Below, piece by piece: positions 7,425-15,559 of a stretch of 20,534 nucleotides of DNA (position 1 is its first letter; every line of letters begins with the position of its first letter). Position numbers and translations under genes: made by a program. The stretch covers positions 1 to 20,534 of the forward strand of contig CABIZD010000022.1 of the NCBI GenBank assembly GCA_902363125.1, read 5' to 3'. The DNA comes from Coriobacteriaceae bacterium. Lineage in GTDB: Bacteria; Actinomycetota; Coriobacteriia; Coriobacteriales; Coriobacteriaceae. The notes under the pieces are model-generated. The model searched no databases and was not told the origin of the DNA. It saw nothing but the letters and a program-made list of their open reading frames with translations.

Positions 7425-7441
7425 GTATAAGGAGCATGTAT

Positions 7442-8461
7442 ATGAGTAACGTTCGCGTTTGTGTAGACGTTGTGGGTGGAGACGAGAAGCCTCAGGTTGT
7501 TCTCGATGGTATCGAGGCTGCACTTGCTGCCGATCCCGATATCGAGGTCTTGGCAGCTGGCCCTGCCGAAATCGTCAATCCCTTTGCTGCTTCCCACGCA
7601 CGTGTTGAGGCCCTTGAGGCACCCGACGTTATCGCCATGGATGACGATCCCATTCGCGCCGTGATGACTAAACGCAAGTCGTCGATCGTGCTGTCGTGTC
7701 GCGCCATTAAGAAGGGCAACGCGGATGCGTTCTTCTCCGCCGGTTCCACCGGTGCCATGACCGCCGCTGCCACCGCCTATGTGACGCCGTTTAGGTATCA
7801 GGCCGAAGGCAAGAAGCAGCCGGTGCGCCCCTGTCTGACCAATGCGCTGCCCAATCGTGCCGGCGGTCTGACGGTGCTGTGCGATATGGGCGCCAACCCC
7901 GATGTCGAGGTCGACGACATGGTGCGTTTTGCCCAGATGGGTAGCGCCTATGCCCGCGTCGTCCTGGGCATCGAGCATCCCCGCGTGGGCCTGCTTGCCA
8001 ACGGCACCGAGGACGAGAAGGGCTCCAACTTTACCAAGGCTTGCTTCCCGGCCATGAAAGACGCCGTTCCCGGCTTTGTTGGTAACTGCGAGGGAACGGA
8101 CATCACCTCGGGTAACTTCGATGTCGTCGTTGCGGATGGCATGTCGGGCAATATTGCGCTCAAGGCCACGGAGGGCGCTGCCAAGTTTTTGCTGAAGGAA
8201 CTCAAGGGTGCCTTTATGTCTTCGCTTGGCACCAAGATCGCCGCGCTGCTCATCAAAAAGCAGATGCGCGAGATTAAGGCCAAGCTTTCGGGCGACGCCA
8301 AGGGCGGCGCGATTCTTTTGGGCCTGCGTGGCGTGGTCCTGATCGGCCATGGCGCCACCTCGGTCGAGGCTGTCAAAAACGGTACGCTCGCGGCGGCCGA
8401 AGCCGTGCGCGCGGGGCTGGTCGAGAATGTCGCCAACTCTATGGACGGTATCGTTTTATAA
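7442..8461 (+). CDS. plsX: Phosphate acyltransferase PlsX
   Basis: PlsX converts acyl-ACP and phosphate to acyl-phosphate, which the membrane enzyme PlsY uses to begin phospholipid synthesis. The 339-residue length is typical. The N-terminal strand ends in DVVGGD, where most PlsX proteins have DAMGGD. Further family segments are FFSAGSTGAMTAA, CDMGANPDVEVDDMVRFA, GTDITSGNFDVVVADGMSGNIALK and a Gly-rich end. I chose the ATG at 7442 because AAGGAG lies seven bases upstream; the ATG at 7436 would be only one base from the SD. A terminator-like hairpin immediately precedes the SD. fabD and fabG, common neighbours in Firmicutes, are absent; acpP follows after 114 bp. Confidence 0.95.
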   Translation: MSNVRVCVDVVGGDEKPQVVLDGIEAALAADPDIEVLAAGPAEIVNPFAASHARVEALEAPDVIAMDDDPIRAVMTKRKSSIVLSCRAIKKGNADAFFSAGSTGAMTAAATAYVTPFRYQAEGKKQPVRPCLTNALPNRAGGLTVLCDMGANPDVEVDDMVRFAQMGSAYARVVLGIEHPRVGLLANGTEDEKGSNFTKACFPAMKDAVPGFVGNCEGTDITSGNFDVVVADGMSGNIALKATEGAAKFLLKELKGAFMSSLGTKIAALLIKKQMREIKAKLSGDAKGGAILLGLRGVVLIGHGATSVEAVKNGTLAAAEAVRAGLVENVANSMDGIVL

Positions 8462-8493
8462 CAGCGGCGTTATGCGCCTCGGGGCGTGCGTCG

Positions 8494-8504
8494 TGGGGTA
8501 GAAT
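8494..8504 (+). promoter_or_regulatory. Candidate extended -10 promoter for acpP-rnc-smc
   Basis: TGGGGTAGAAT carries TAGAAT at 8499-8504, 72 bases before the acpP start. A TG lies ahead, slightly further than in the classic extended -10. No good -35 is seen. Transcription would begin near 8511, directly before the palindrome at 8518-8539. Confidence 0.45.
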
Positions 8505-8517
8505 CAGAACCGTGTCT

Positions 8518-8539
8518 TGGTACCGCCCGGGCGGTACCA
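8518..8539 (+). promoter_or_regulatory. Perfect 22-bp palindrome in the acpP leader
   Basis: TGGTACCGCCC (8518-8528) is followed directly by its exact reverse complement (8529-8539). It falls just after the predicted transcription start, where a repressor operator would act. As RNA it folds into a 9-pair stem with a 4-base loop, and the downstream ATTCTTTT could serve as a weak U-tract, so a terminator for plsX or an attenuator is the alternative. Confidence 0.6.
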
Positions 8540-8575
8540 TTCTTTTGGTATTCATGCACTATGAGAGGAAGCGCT

Positions 8576-8818
8576 ATGGACCGCTCCGAAATCTTCGACA
8601 AGATCGCCGAGGTCGCTGCTGACGTTCTGGGCGTCGATGTTGCCGAAATTAGCGATGAGACCACCTTTGACGACCTCGATGCCAACTCGCTCGAGCGCCT
8701 GCAGCTGGTTACGGCTATCGAGGACGAGTTCAACCTCGAGATCGATGACGAGACCCTGCTCTCGCTTAACTCTGTCGCCGACGCCGTCGACGCTATCGAA
8801 GCTGCCAAGGAGGCCTAA
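8576..8818 (+). CDS. acpP: Acyl carrier protein
   Basis: The 80-residue, strongly acidic protein is the carrier of growing acyl chains in type II fatty acid synthesis and the substrate of PlsX. The four-helix ACP pattern is clear: DKIAEVAADVLGV (helix 1), DDLDANSLERLQLVTAIEDEF (loop and helix 2), IDDETLLSLNSVADAVDAI. The phosphopantetheine Ser is S38. The residue before it is Asn37, where ACPs nearly always have Asp (DSL motif). GAGGAAG lies just upstream of the ATG at 8576; an ATG at 8561 is possible but less well placed. The rnc SD lies inside the last codons of this gene. Confidence 0.93.
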   Translation: MDRSEIFDKIAEVAADVLGVDVAEISDETTFDDLDANSLERLQLVTAIEDEFNLEIDDETLLSLNSVADAVDAIEAAKEA

Positions 8819-8821
8819 GTC

Positions 8822-9547
8822 TTGGCTTTATCCGAACGACTTACGCGCGCCCAGGAGATTCTGGGCCACGAGTTCAATGACAAGGTGCTGCTGCGCGCGG
8901 CCCTCACGCATCCTTCGGCCGTCGAAGGCCAGCCTGTCTCGGCAAGCTACGAGCGCTTGGAGTTTTTGGGCGATTCCATTTTGGGCGCCGTCGTCGCCCG
9001 TTCGCTCTTTGAGTCCTATCCCGAGTTTGACGAGGGCAAGCTCACCCGCTTGAAGGTGTCGCTCGTCTCTGGCGCCACGTTGTCGGAAGTCTCCCACGAG
9101 CTGGGTATCGACGACATCATCATCTTTGGTGCCTCCGAGACCGGTACCGGTGCGCGCGGCCTGCATTCGGCGCTCGAGAACGTCTACGAGTCGCTCGTGG
9201 GCGCACTGTACCTGGATGCCGGCTGGGATGCCGCAGCGGAGTTTATCCATCGTACGCTTAAACCGCATTTGGCTTCCGAGCGTGCCGAGCATCCTGCAAA
9301 CCCCAAGTCGTTTTTGCAGGAGTGCGTGCAAGCCGACGGTCACGAACCCCCGGCGTATAAGCTCGTTGGCTCCGAGGGCCCAGCGCATGCGCCCACCTTT
9401 ACCGCCGTGGTTTTGATCGATGGTATTCGCCAGGGTCGCGGTTCCGGCTCCTCAAAGAAAGAAGCCGAGGGAGCCGCCGCGCTCGAAGCGCTCGACCGCA
9501 TGGGTTACACCACCAACGGCGTGATTCTGAACAAGAAGCACGTGTAA
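8822..9547 (+). CDS. rnc: Ribonuclease III
   Basis: RNase III cuts double-stranded RNA, including rRNA precursors. The 241-residue protein has an endonuclease domain with the signature YERLEFLGDSILG (43-55; E47 and D51 bind metal) and a second metal site at LENVYESLVGALYLD, where E123 is kept but the usual Asp three residues before it is Asn120. A double-stranded RNA-binding domain follows (about 160-232, NPKSFLQECVQ through KKEAEGAAALEAL). The start is a TTG at 8822 with an excellent SD, AAGGAGG (8807-8813), eight bases away inside the acpP end. The acpP-rnc-smc order is classic for Gram-positive bacteria; smc follows 10 bp later. Confidence 0.95.
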   Translation: MALSERLTRAQEILGHEFNDKVLLRAALTHPSAVEGQPVSASYERLEFLGDSILGAVVARSLFESYPEFDEGKLTRLKVSLVSGATLSEVSHELGIDDIIIFGASETGTGARGLHSALENVYESLVGALYLDAGWDAAAEFIHRTLKPHLASERAEHPANPKSFLQECVQADGHEPPAYKLVGSEGPAHAPTFTAVVLIDGIRQGRGSGSSKKEAEGAAALEALDRMGYTTNGVILNKKHV

Positions 9548-9557
9548 GCGAGGAACC

Positions 9558-12500
9558 GTGTATCTCAAGTCCCTCACGCTCAAAGGGTTCAAGTCGTTTG
9601 CCGACCGCGCCCATATGACGTTTGAGCCGGGCCTGACCGTCATCGTCGGTCCCAACGGCTCGGGAAAATCGAACATCTCTGACTCGATTCTGTGGGTCCT
9701 GGGCGAGCAGAGCGCCAAGCAGCTGCGCGGCCAGGCCATGGAGGATGTCATCTTCTCGGGCTCGTCAGCGCGCAAGCCGGTGGGTGTCGCCGAGGTCACG
9801 CTGGTGCTCGATAACTCGGACCATATGCTGCCCGTCGATTTTGACGAGGTCGCCATCACCCGTCGCATGTATCGCTCGGGCGAAAGCGAGTACCTCATCA
9901 ACTCGAGTCCGTGCCGCCTGATGGACATTCAGGACATCCTGCACGATTCGGGCCTGGGCAAGGATACGCATTCCATCATCAGCCAGGGCAAGCTCGACGC
10001 CATTTTGCAGAGCCGCCCCGAGGAGCGCCGCGCTCTCATCGAGGAGGCCGCCGGCATCTCCAAGCACAAGCGCCGCAAGGAGCGTGCGCTCAAAAAGATT
10101 AAGTCGATGGACGAGCATCTGACGCGTGCTCGCGACATCAATAAGGAAATCGCCCGTCAGCTGCGACCGCTGGAGCGTCAGGTCGATCGCGCGCGCAAGT
10201 ACAAAGAGCTGTCCTCGCGCGCGAACGAGCTTACGCAGATGCTGGCCGTCGACGAGCTGCGTTCGCTGCAGTCGCAGTGGAACGACCTGGAGAGCCGCTC
10301 CAAGGAAGGTGCCGCCGAGCTTGAGCTTGCGCAGTACCGCTTGGGCGAAAAGGAGCGCGAGCTCGAGAAGCTCCAGGTCATGCTCGAGGAAAAGGGCCTG
10401 TTTGTGGGCGACCTGGGCGAGCAGCGCCGTCATATGCAAGATGTGGTCGGCCGCATTAACTCCGACATGCGCCTGCTCGAGGAAAAGGGCCACAACATGG
10501 TGTCGCGCCTGTCCGACATGCGCGGCCAGATCTCGAGCTCCGAGCATCAGCGTCGTCGCGTGGTCGAGGAGCTCGAGGACGCGCGCGCCCAGCTTGAGGA
10601 AGTGACCGGCGCGCACATGCAGGCCCAGGAGGACGTTGACGCCGCCGGTCCTGCCGCTGCTGAGCTCCACGAGCGTCGCGTGGCGCTCGACAATCAGATT
10701 TCGCAGCTCACGCGCGAGCAACGCGATGTGCAGCGCGTGGCCGATAATGCCGCGCTTGAGCTCGCCAAGGTGAAGGATTCCTTGAGCAATGCCGAGGTCG
10801 AGGACAACATGTATGCCTCGCGCCTGGAGCAGATTGACGAGCAGCTCGAGGAGGTCACGGCCTCGCTCGAGAGCCGTCGCGACCGCGCCGAGGAGCTTGA
10901 GGGCGCTCTTGAGGAAGCGCGCCAGGCTCAGGTCGATGCGCGTGAGGCCACCGAGGCGGCACGCGCGGCCCTGAAGGACCTGCGTGCCCGCGAGAGTGAG
11001 GCGCGCAACAAGTTATCCGAGGTGCGCTCGGAGCTTGCCAGCCAAAAGAAACTCGATGCCCGCATTGCTGACAGCTCGCCGCTGGTGAGCCGTCTGGTGG
11101 GTGCGCTGGGCGATGATGTCTCGGGTCGTCTGGGCGACGTGCTCGAGGCCCCGCGCGAGCTTGAGGGCTTGGTTGAGCAATTGCTCGCCGGCGATATCGA
11201 TGCACTGCTGTTCGACGATACGTCTGCGCTTGAGCGTGCCGGTCGTGCCTCTCTGGACCAGAAGAAGGCCTCGGGTGAGGCGCTGCTGATGGCGCGCGGC
11301 GTGAGTGGCTCTGCTGCCGCCGAGGGCGCTGCCGGTACCCGTCTGGTTGATCGTCTGTCCGTGCGCGCAGGCTACGGACCCGTCGTCGAGGCGCTGCTTG
11401 GCGGCTATTACATGGTCGATGACTTGGCTGCCGCGCTGGCCGCGCCTGTCGTTGACGGTGTGACCTACGTGACTCCCGATGGCGCCCGCGTAAGCTGTGG
11501 CGGCCTGGTGCGTGTGGGGCTAGATGCCGGCGAGGCGTCGGGCGCTCTGGAGCGCAAGCGTCGCATTCGCGAGCTGGAGGGCCTGGAGCCCGATCTGGCT
11601 GCCGTGTTTGAGCATGTGTCGGATCAGGTCGTCGAGGCCAATGCGGCCGTTGAGGAAGCGCGTGCCGCTGAGGGCGATGCCGCCGGCGAGATCGCCCGTC
11701 TTGAGGGCGAGCGCCGCTCGCTGCTCTCCGAGATCGGCCGCTTGGAGCAAAGCGCCAACAATGCCGAGGTCGAGCGCGTGCGCATCTCCAAGCGCCGCGA
11801 GCAGGCTTCCGAAGCCGTTCGCGCTGCGCGCCCGCGCGTTGACGAGCTCACCCGTTCGCGTGACGAGGCCCGCGCGCAGGCAAGCGATCTGGGCTTGCAG
11901 ATTGCCGAGGCCAACGACGAACTCGACCGCGTTCGCCGTGACGATTCCGAGGCTGCCGGCAAGCTCGCTGACGCCAAGGTTCGCCTAGCCCAGACGAGCG
12001 AACGCCTGCGTTCGCTGAAGGGCCGCGTGCCCGACCTGGAGCATCGTCTTGAGGGCATCGACCGTCGTATCCGCGGAACACGCCAGGCTTCGCGGTCGCT
12101 CGAGCTGCTGCGTCTGCGCGTCGACCCCATGCACGAGCGCTATTCGGCCCTGCTGGAGCGCGCGTCGGATTGGGCCGCGCGCCTGCGTGACCAGGCCTCT
12201 CTGGAGGAGGCGGACTCCGCTTCGCTCAAGAAGACCATCGAGGATGCCAAGGCAGAGGTTGCCCGCGCTAAGGAGCGAGTCGATACCGCCTCTGCCACGC
12301 AAAACGAGTTCAAGGTCGCGCGTGGCAAGCTCGAGGTGCAGGTCGAGGCTGCCATCAAGGCCATTACCGCCGATGGCACGACGGTGCTCGAGGAAGCGCT
12401 CATGCTTCCGGCGCCCACGGACCGCGATGCCGCCGAGCGCGAACTCAACCAGCTTGTGCGCCAGATCAACAACCTTGGTCCCGTTAACCAAGTTGCCATG

Positions 12501-13094
12501 GAGGAGTACGAGCAGCTCAAGCGCCGCGCCGACTACATCGAGGAGCAGCTGGCCGATCTGGAGAGCGCGCGCAAGGCGCTCACCAAGATCACGGTGGCCA
12601 TTGATCGCAAGATGCGGAAGGCCTTCCTGGTGACGTTTGAGAAGGTCGACGCGAACTTCCGCGAGATCTTCGCCATGCTGTTCCCGGGTGGACAGGCGCA
12701 TCTGGAGATGACCGACCCCGAGCACCCGGCTGATACGGGTATCGAGGTCGTGGCGCAGCCGCGCGGCAAGCGCATCACCAAGATGATGCTCATGTCGGGT
12801 GGCGAGAAGAGCCTGACGGCGCTCGCCCTGCTCTTTGCCGTGTACCGCACGCGTACGGTGCCGTTCTATGTGCTGGACGAGGTCGAGGCGGCGCTCGACG
12901 ACGCCAACTTGTCCAAGCTCATCGGCGCCCTTGATGTACTGCGTTCCGATACGCAGCTCTTGGTCATTTCGCATCAGCGCCGTACTATGGAGGACGCTGA
13001 CGTCCTCTATGGCGTCTCTATGCAAGCCGACGGCGTCAGTCGCGTCGTCTCGCAAAAACTCGATCGCGAAACCGGAAAGGTCGTGAATGCATAA
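9558..13094 (+). CDS. smc: Chromosome segregation ATPase SMC
   Basis: SMC dimers with ScpAB condense and align replicated chromosomes at the nucleoid. The 1178-residue protein has the full layout: N-terminal head with Walker A GPNGSGKSN (31-39), first coiled coil to about residue 505, a hinge region (about 510-665), a returning coiled coil to about 1010, and a C-terminal head with the ABC signature LMSGGEKSLTALAL (S1080-E1083) and Walker B FYVLDEVEAALDD (D1107, E1108). The start is GTG at 9558 with GAGGA just ahead. The stop overlaps the ftsY start (TAATG). The mutM gene often found between rnc and smc in actinobacteria is absent. Confidence 0.97.
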   Translation: MYLKSLTLKGFKSFADRAHMTFEPGLTVIVGPNGSGKSNISDSILWVLGEQSAKQLRGQAMEDVIFSGSSARKPVGVAEVTLVLDNSDHMLPVDFDEVAITRRMYRSGESEYLINSSPCRLMDIQDILHDSGLGKDTHSIISQGKLDAILQSRPEERRALIEEAAGISKHKRRKERALKKIKSMDEHLTRARDINKEIARQLRPLERQVDRARKYKELSSRANELTQMLAVDELRSLQSQWNDLESRSKEGAAELELAQYRLGEKERELEKLQVMLEEKGLFVGDLGEQRRHMQDVVGRINSDMRLLEEKGHNMVSRLSDMRGQISSSEHQRRRVVEELEDARAQLEEVTGAHMQAQEDVDAAGPAAAELHERRVALDNQISQLTREQRDVQRVADNAALELAKVKDSLSNAEVEDNMYASRLEQIDEQLEEVTASLESRRDRAEELEGALEEARQAQVDAREATEAARAALKDLRARESEARNKLSEVRSELASQKKLDARIADSSPLVSRLVGALGDDVSGRLGDVLEAPRELEGLVEQLLAGDIDALLFDDTSALERAGRASLDQKKASGEALLMARGVSGSAAAEGAAGTRLVDRLSVRAGYGPVVEALLGGYYMVDDLAAALAAPVVDGVTYVTPDGARVSCGGLVRVGLDAGEASGALERKRRIRELEGLEPDLAAVFEHVSDQVVEANAAVEEARAAEGDAAGEIARLEGERRSLLSEIGRLEQSANNAEVERVRISKRREQASEAVRAARPRVDELTRSRDEARAQASDLGLQIAEANDELDRVRRDDSEAAGKLADAKVRLAQTSERLRSLKGRVPDLEHRLEGIDRRIRGTRQASRSLELLRLRVDPMHERYSALLERASDWAARLRDQASLEEADSASLKKTIEDAKAEVARAKERVDTASATQNEFKVARGKLEVQVEAAIKAITADGTTVLEEALMLPAPTDRDAAERELNQLVRQINNLGPVNQVAMEEYEQLKRRADYIEEQLADLESARKALTKITVAIDRKMRKAFLVTFEKVDANFREIFAMLFPGGQAHLEMTDPEHPADTGIEVVAQPRGKRITKMMLMSGGEKSLTALALLFAVYRTRTVPFYVLDEVEAALDDANLSKLIGALDVLRSDTQLLVISHQRRTMEDADVLYGVSMQADGVSRVVSQKLDRETGKVVNA

Positions 13095-14011
13095 TGGGAT
13101 TCTTTGACGCTCTCTCGCGCGGACTTGAGCGCAGTCGCGAGGCCCTCAACGAGGTCTTTTACTTTGGCGGCGAGGTCGACGAGGATTTTTGGGAGGACCT
13201 AGAGGACACCCTCGTTATGGGTGACATGGGTGCCGAGGTCGCCATCAAGGTGTCCGATGACCTGCGCGATGCCGCGGCCAAGAAGAACCTCAAGACCGCT
13301 CCTCAGCTTCGCCGTGCCCTGGCCGAGCAGCTTGAGCAGCACTTTGTGCCCATCGGGCGCGATCCGTTCTCCGATACGCCGAGCTGCGTGCTGTTTGTGG
13401 GCATTAACGGTGCCGGCAAGACCACGACGGTCGGTAAGATCGCGAGCGCCATGGCCGCCCGCGGCAAGAACGTCGTGATCGGTTCGGCCGATACTTTTCG
13501 CGCCGCCGCTATCGAGCAGCTTGATGTGTGGGGCCAGCGAGCTGGCGTCCCCGTCATCAAGCGCGACCGCGGCTCCGACCCGGCTAGTGTTTGCTACGAC
13601 GTGCTCGACGAGGCCGACAAGCGCGGCAGCGACCTGGTGCTCATCGATACCGCCGGTCGTCTGCACACGAGCCCCGAGCTCATGCGCGAGCTTGCCAAGG
13701 TGGTTAACGTGACGCGTAAGCGCGCCGCCAATATGGCCGCCGGCCCCATGCCCGTCTCGGTCGTGCTCGTGATCGATGCCGCCACCGGCCAGAACGGTCT
13801 GAACCAGGCGCTCGAGTTTAACGAGGCACTGGGCCTGGACGGTATTATCATGACTAAGCTCGACGGCACGGCTAAGGGCGGTATCGCCATGGCCGTGGCC
13901 GAGAGGCTCAAGCTCCCGATCCTGCGCGTGGGCGTGGGCGAGCAGGTCGATGACCTGCAGGAGTTCAATGCCAAAGATTTCTGCCGCGCCCTGGTGGGCG
14001 AGTCCAATTAA
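13094..14011 (+). CDS. ftsY: Signal recognition particle receptor FtsY
   Basis: FtsY docks SRP-ribosome complexes at the membrane and hydrolyses GTP together with Ffh. The 305-residue protein consists only of the NG domains; the long acidic A domain of E. coli FtsY is missing, as in many Gram-positive bacteria. Motifs are GINGAGKTTT (103-112), SADTFRAAAIEQL, DTAGRLHTSPELM (from D185), and TKLDGTAKGG (254-263). The ATG overlaps the smc TAA, so translation is probably coupled; a GGAAAGG lies 13 bases upstream. ffh follows after 10 bp, putting both GTPases of the targeting pathway in one transcript. Confidence 0.97.
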   Translation: MGFFDALSRGLERSREALNEVFYFGGEVDEDFWEDLEDTLVMGDMGAEVAIKVSDDLRDAAAKKNLKTAPQLRRALAEQLEQHFVPIGRDPFSDTPSCVLFVGINGAGKTTTVGKIASAMAARGKNVVIGSADTFRAAAIEQLDVWGQRAGVPVIKRDRGSDPASVCYDVLDEADKRGSDLVLIDTAGRLHTSPELMRELAKVVNVTRKRAANMAAGPMPVSVVLVIDAATGQNGLNQALEFNEALGLDGIIMTKLDGTAKGGIAMAVAERLKLPILRVGVGEQVDDLQEFNAKDFCRALVGESN

Positions 14012-14021
14012 GGAGTGACTA

Positions 14022-15497
14022 GTGTTTGATTCCCTGAGCGATCGCCTCAACGACACATTTGACCGCCTGCGCGGCAAGGGCAAGCTGACTGAGGCCGATA
14101 TCACCTCGGCCATGCGCGACATTCGCATGGCGCTGCTCGAGGCCGACGTCAACTTCAAGGTCGTCAAGGAGTTCGTCGCCAAGACCAAGGAGCGCTGCAT
14201 GACCGCCGAGGTCATGGAGTCGCTGTCGCCGGCGCAAAACGTCGTCAAGATCGTGCTCGACGAGCTCACCGAGATGCTCGGCTCCACCGAGAGCAAGCTC
14301 GTCTTTAGTAACCGCATTCCCAATGTCATCATGCTCGTGGGCCTGCAGGGCTCCGGTAAGACTACGGCGGCCGTAAAGCTGGCTTACCTGCTCAAGAAGC
14401 AGGGCCGCTCGCCGTTGCTCGCTGCGTGCGACGTCTACCGTCCCGCCGCTGCCGACCAGCTGGCCACGCTTGGTGGCGAGATCGGCGTGCCGGTTTTCCG
14501 CGGTGACGGCGCGCACCCGGTCGATATCGCCAAGGGCGCCATCCAGGAAGCCGTCGACCGCCTGCGTGACGTGGTCATCGTCGATACCGCCGGTCGTTTG
14601 CAGATCGACGAGCAGATGATGCAGGAGGCCGTGGACATCAAGAAGGCCGTCAAGCCCGATCAGGTGCTGATGGTCGTCGATGCCATGACCGGCCAGGATA
14701 TCGTCAACGTCGTCTCGACCTTCGCCGAGCGCACCGACTTTGACGGCGTGATCATCTCCAAGCTCGACGGCGACGCCCGTGGCGGCGGCGCACTTTCCGT
14801 GCGCCAGGTGACCGGTAAGCCCATCAAGTTCGTGAGCATGGGCGAGAAACCCGATTCGCTGGAGCCGTTCTATCCCGATCGTATGGCCAAGCGCATTCTG
14901 GGCATGGGCGACGTTGTCGGCATTATTGAGAAGGCCCAGGAGGCGGCCGACGCCGAGCAGCTCGAGGCTGCCGAGCGCATGCTGCGCGAGGGCTTCACCA
15001 TGAACGACATGCTCGACCAGATGAAGGCCGTCAAGAAGATGGGTGGCATGAAGGGCATCCTGGGCATGCTCCCCGGTGGCCAGCGTGCGCTCAACCAGAT
15101 GGGTGGCAACCTGGACGAGGGCATCTTCGATAAGAATGAGGCCATTATCATGTCGATGACCAAGGAGGAGCGCCTGCGTCCCTCCATCATCAATGGCCAG
15201 CGCCGTGCCCGCATTGCCAAGGGCGCCGGCGTGACCCCCACCGAGGTCAATAGCCTTATGAAGCAGTGGGGCGAGATGAATAAGATGATGGGCCGCATGC
15301 GCACGATGGCCAATCAGGCACAGGCCGGCGGCAAGAAGGGCAAGAAGGGTAAGAAGGGCAAAAAGATGCGCATGCCCAATATTCCCGGTCTGGATGCCAT
15401 GGGCCTGGGCGGCATGGGCGGCCTGGGAACGGGCGGCCCCAAGTCCGATATGGACCTGCTGCGCCAGATGGAAGCGCAGATGCGTAATAAAAAGTAG
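14022..15497 (+). CDS. ffh: Signal recognition particle protein Ffh
   Basis: Ffh binds 4.5S/SRP RNA and signal sequences and delivers ribosomes to FtsY. The 491-residue protein has an N domain, a G domain (GLQGSGKTT 107-115, DTAGRLQIDEQM from D188, SKLDGDARGGG from S246) and a Met-rich M domain (about 310-435). After it come a Lys-Gly linker built from a 9-bp tandem repeat (codons 438-448) and a second Met/Gly-rich tail ending MEAQMRNKK. The start is GTG at 14022, six bases after AAGGAG (14010-14015). rpsP and ylxM, frequent neighbours, are absent; a hairpin follows. Confidence 0.97.
   Translation: MFDSLSDRLNDTFDRLRGKGKLTEADITSAMRDIRMALLEADVNFKVVKEFVAKTKERCMTAEVMESLSPAQNVVKIVLDELTEMLGSTESKLVFSNRIPNVIMLVGLQGSGKTTAAVKLAYLLKKQGRSPLLAACDVYRPAAADQLATLGGEIGVPVFRGDGAHPVDIAKGAIQEAVDRLRDVVIVDTAGRLQIDEQMMQEAVDIKKAVKPDQVLMVVDAMTGQDIVNVVSTFAERTDFDGVIISKLDGDARGGGALSVRQVTGKPIKFVSMGEKPDSLEPFYPDRMAKRILGMGDVVGIIEKAQEAADAEQLEAAERMLREGFTMNDMLDQMKAVKKMGGMKGILGMLPGGQRALNQMGGNLDEGIFDKNEAIIMSMTKEERLRPSIINGQRRARIAKGAGVTPTEVNSLMKQWGEMNKMMGRMRTMANQAQAGGKKGKKGKKGKKMRMPNIPGLDAMGLGGMGGLGTGGPKSDMDLLRQMEAQMRNKK
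15333..15365 (+). repeat. 9-bp tandem repeat inside ffh
   Basis: AAGAAGGGC repeats three times with one base change (15333-15359) and ends in AAAAAG. It encodes a KKG-repeat linker between the Ffh M domain and its C-terminal Met/Gly-rich tail. Because the unit is a multiple of three, slippage would change linker length without breaking the frame. Confidence 0.8.
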
Positions 15498-15515
15498 CGA
15501 CTGGTAGAGTCGTGT

Positions 15516-15559
15516 ATGGCGAAGGCCGCCTGGATGGTATTCCAAGCGGCCTTCGTCGT
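15516..15559. terminator. Hairpin between ffh and the convergent gene
   Basis: CGAAGGCCGC (15520-15529) and GCGGCCTTCG (15546-15555) are exact complements, with more pairs outside and a TGGA/TCCA pair inside. It stands between convergent genes, so it may end both transcripts. Neither side has a strong U-tract (the plus side reads TCGTTGTG), hence moderate confidence. Confidence 0.6.

Noticed and set aside
7264..7449. Small open frame overlapping rpmF and the plsX leader
   Set aside because: It runs out of frame through the L32 zinc ribbon and a terminator hairpin and has no SD; L32 in the other frame is certain.
8518..8539. FapR operator before acpP
   Set aside because: Both contain GTAC, but the known FapR consensus (TTAGTACC-type arms with a short spacer) is not matched, and no fapR lies in the window.
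8511..8545. T-box riboswitch, because TGGTACCGC resembles the T-box core
   Set aside because: The gap before acpP is only 114 bp, there is no room for a stem I specifier domain, acpP is not an aminoacyl-tRNA synthetase or amino acid gene, and the match is explained by a plain perfect palindrome.
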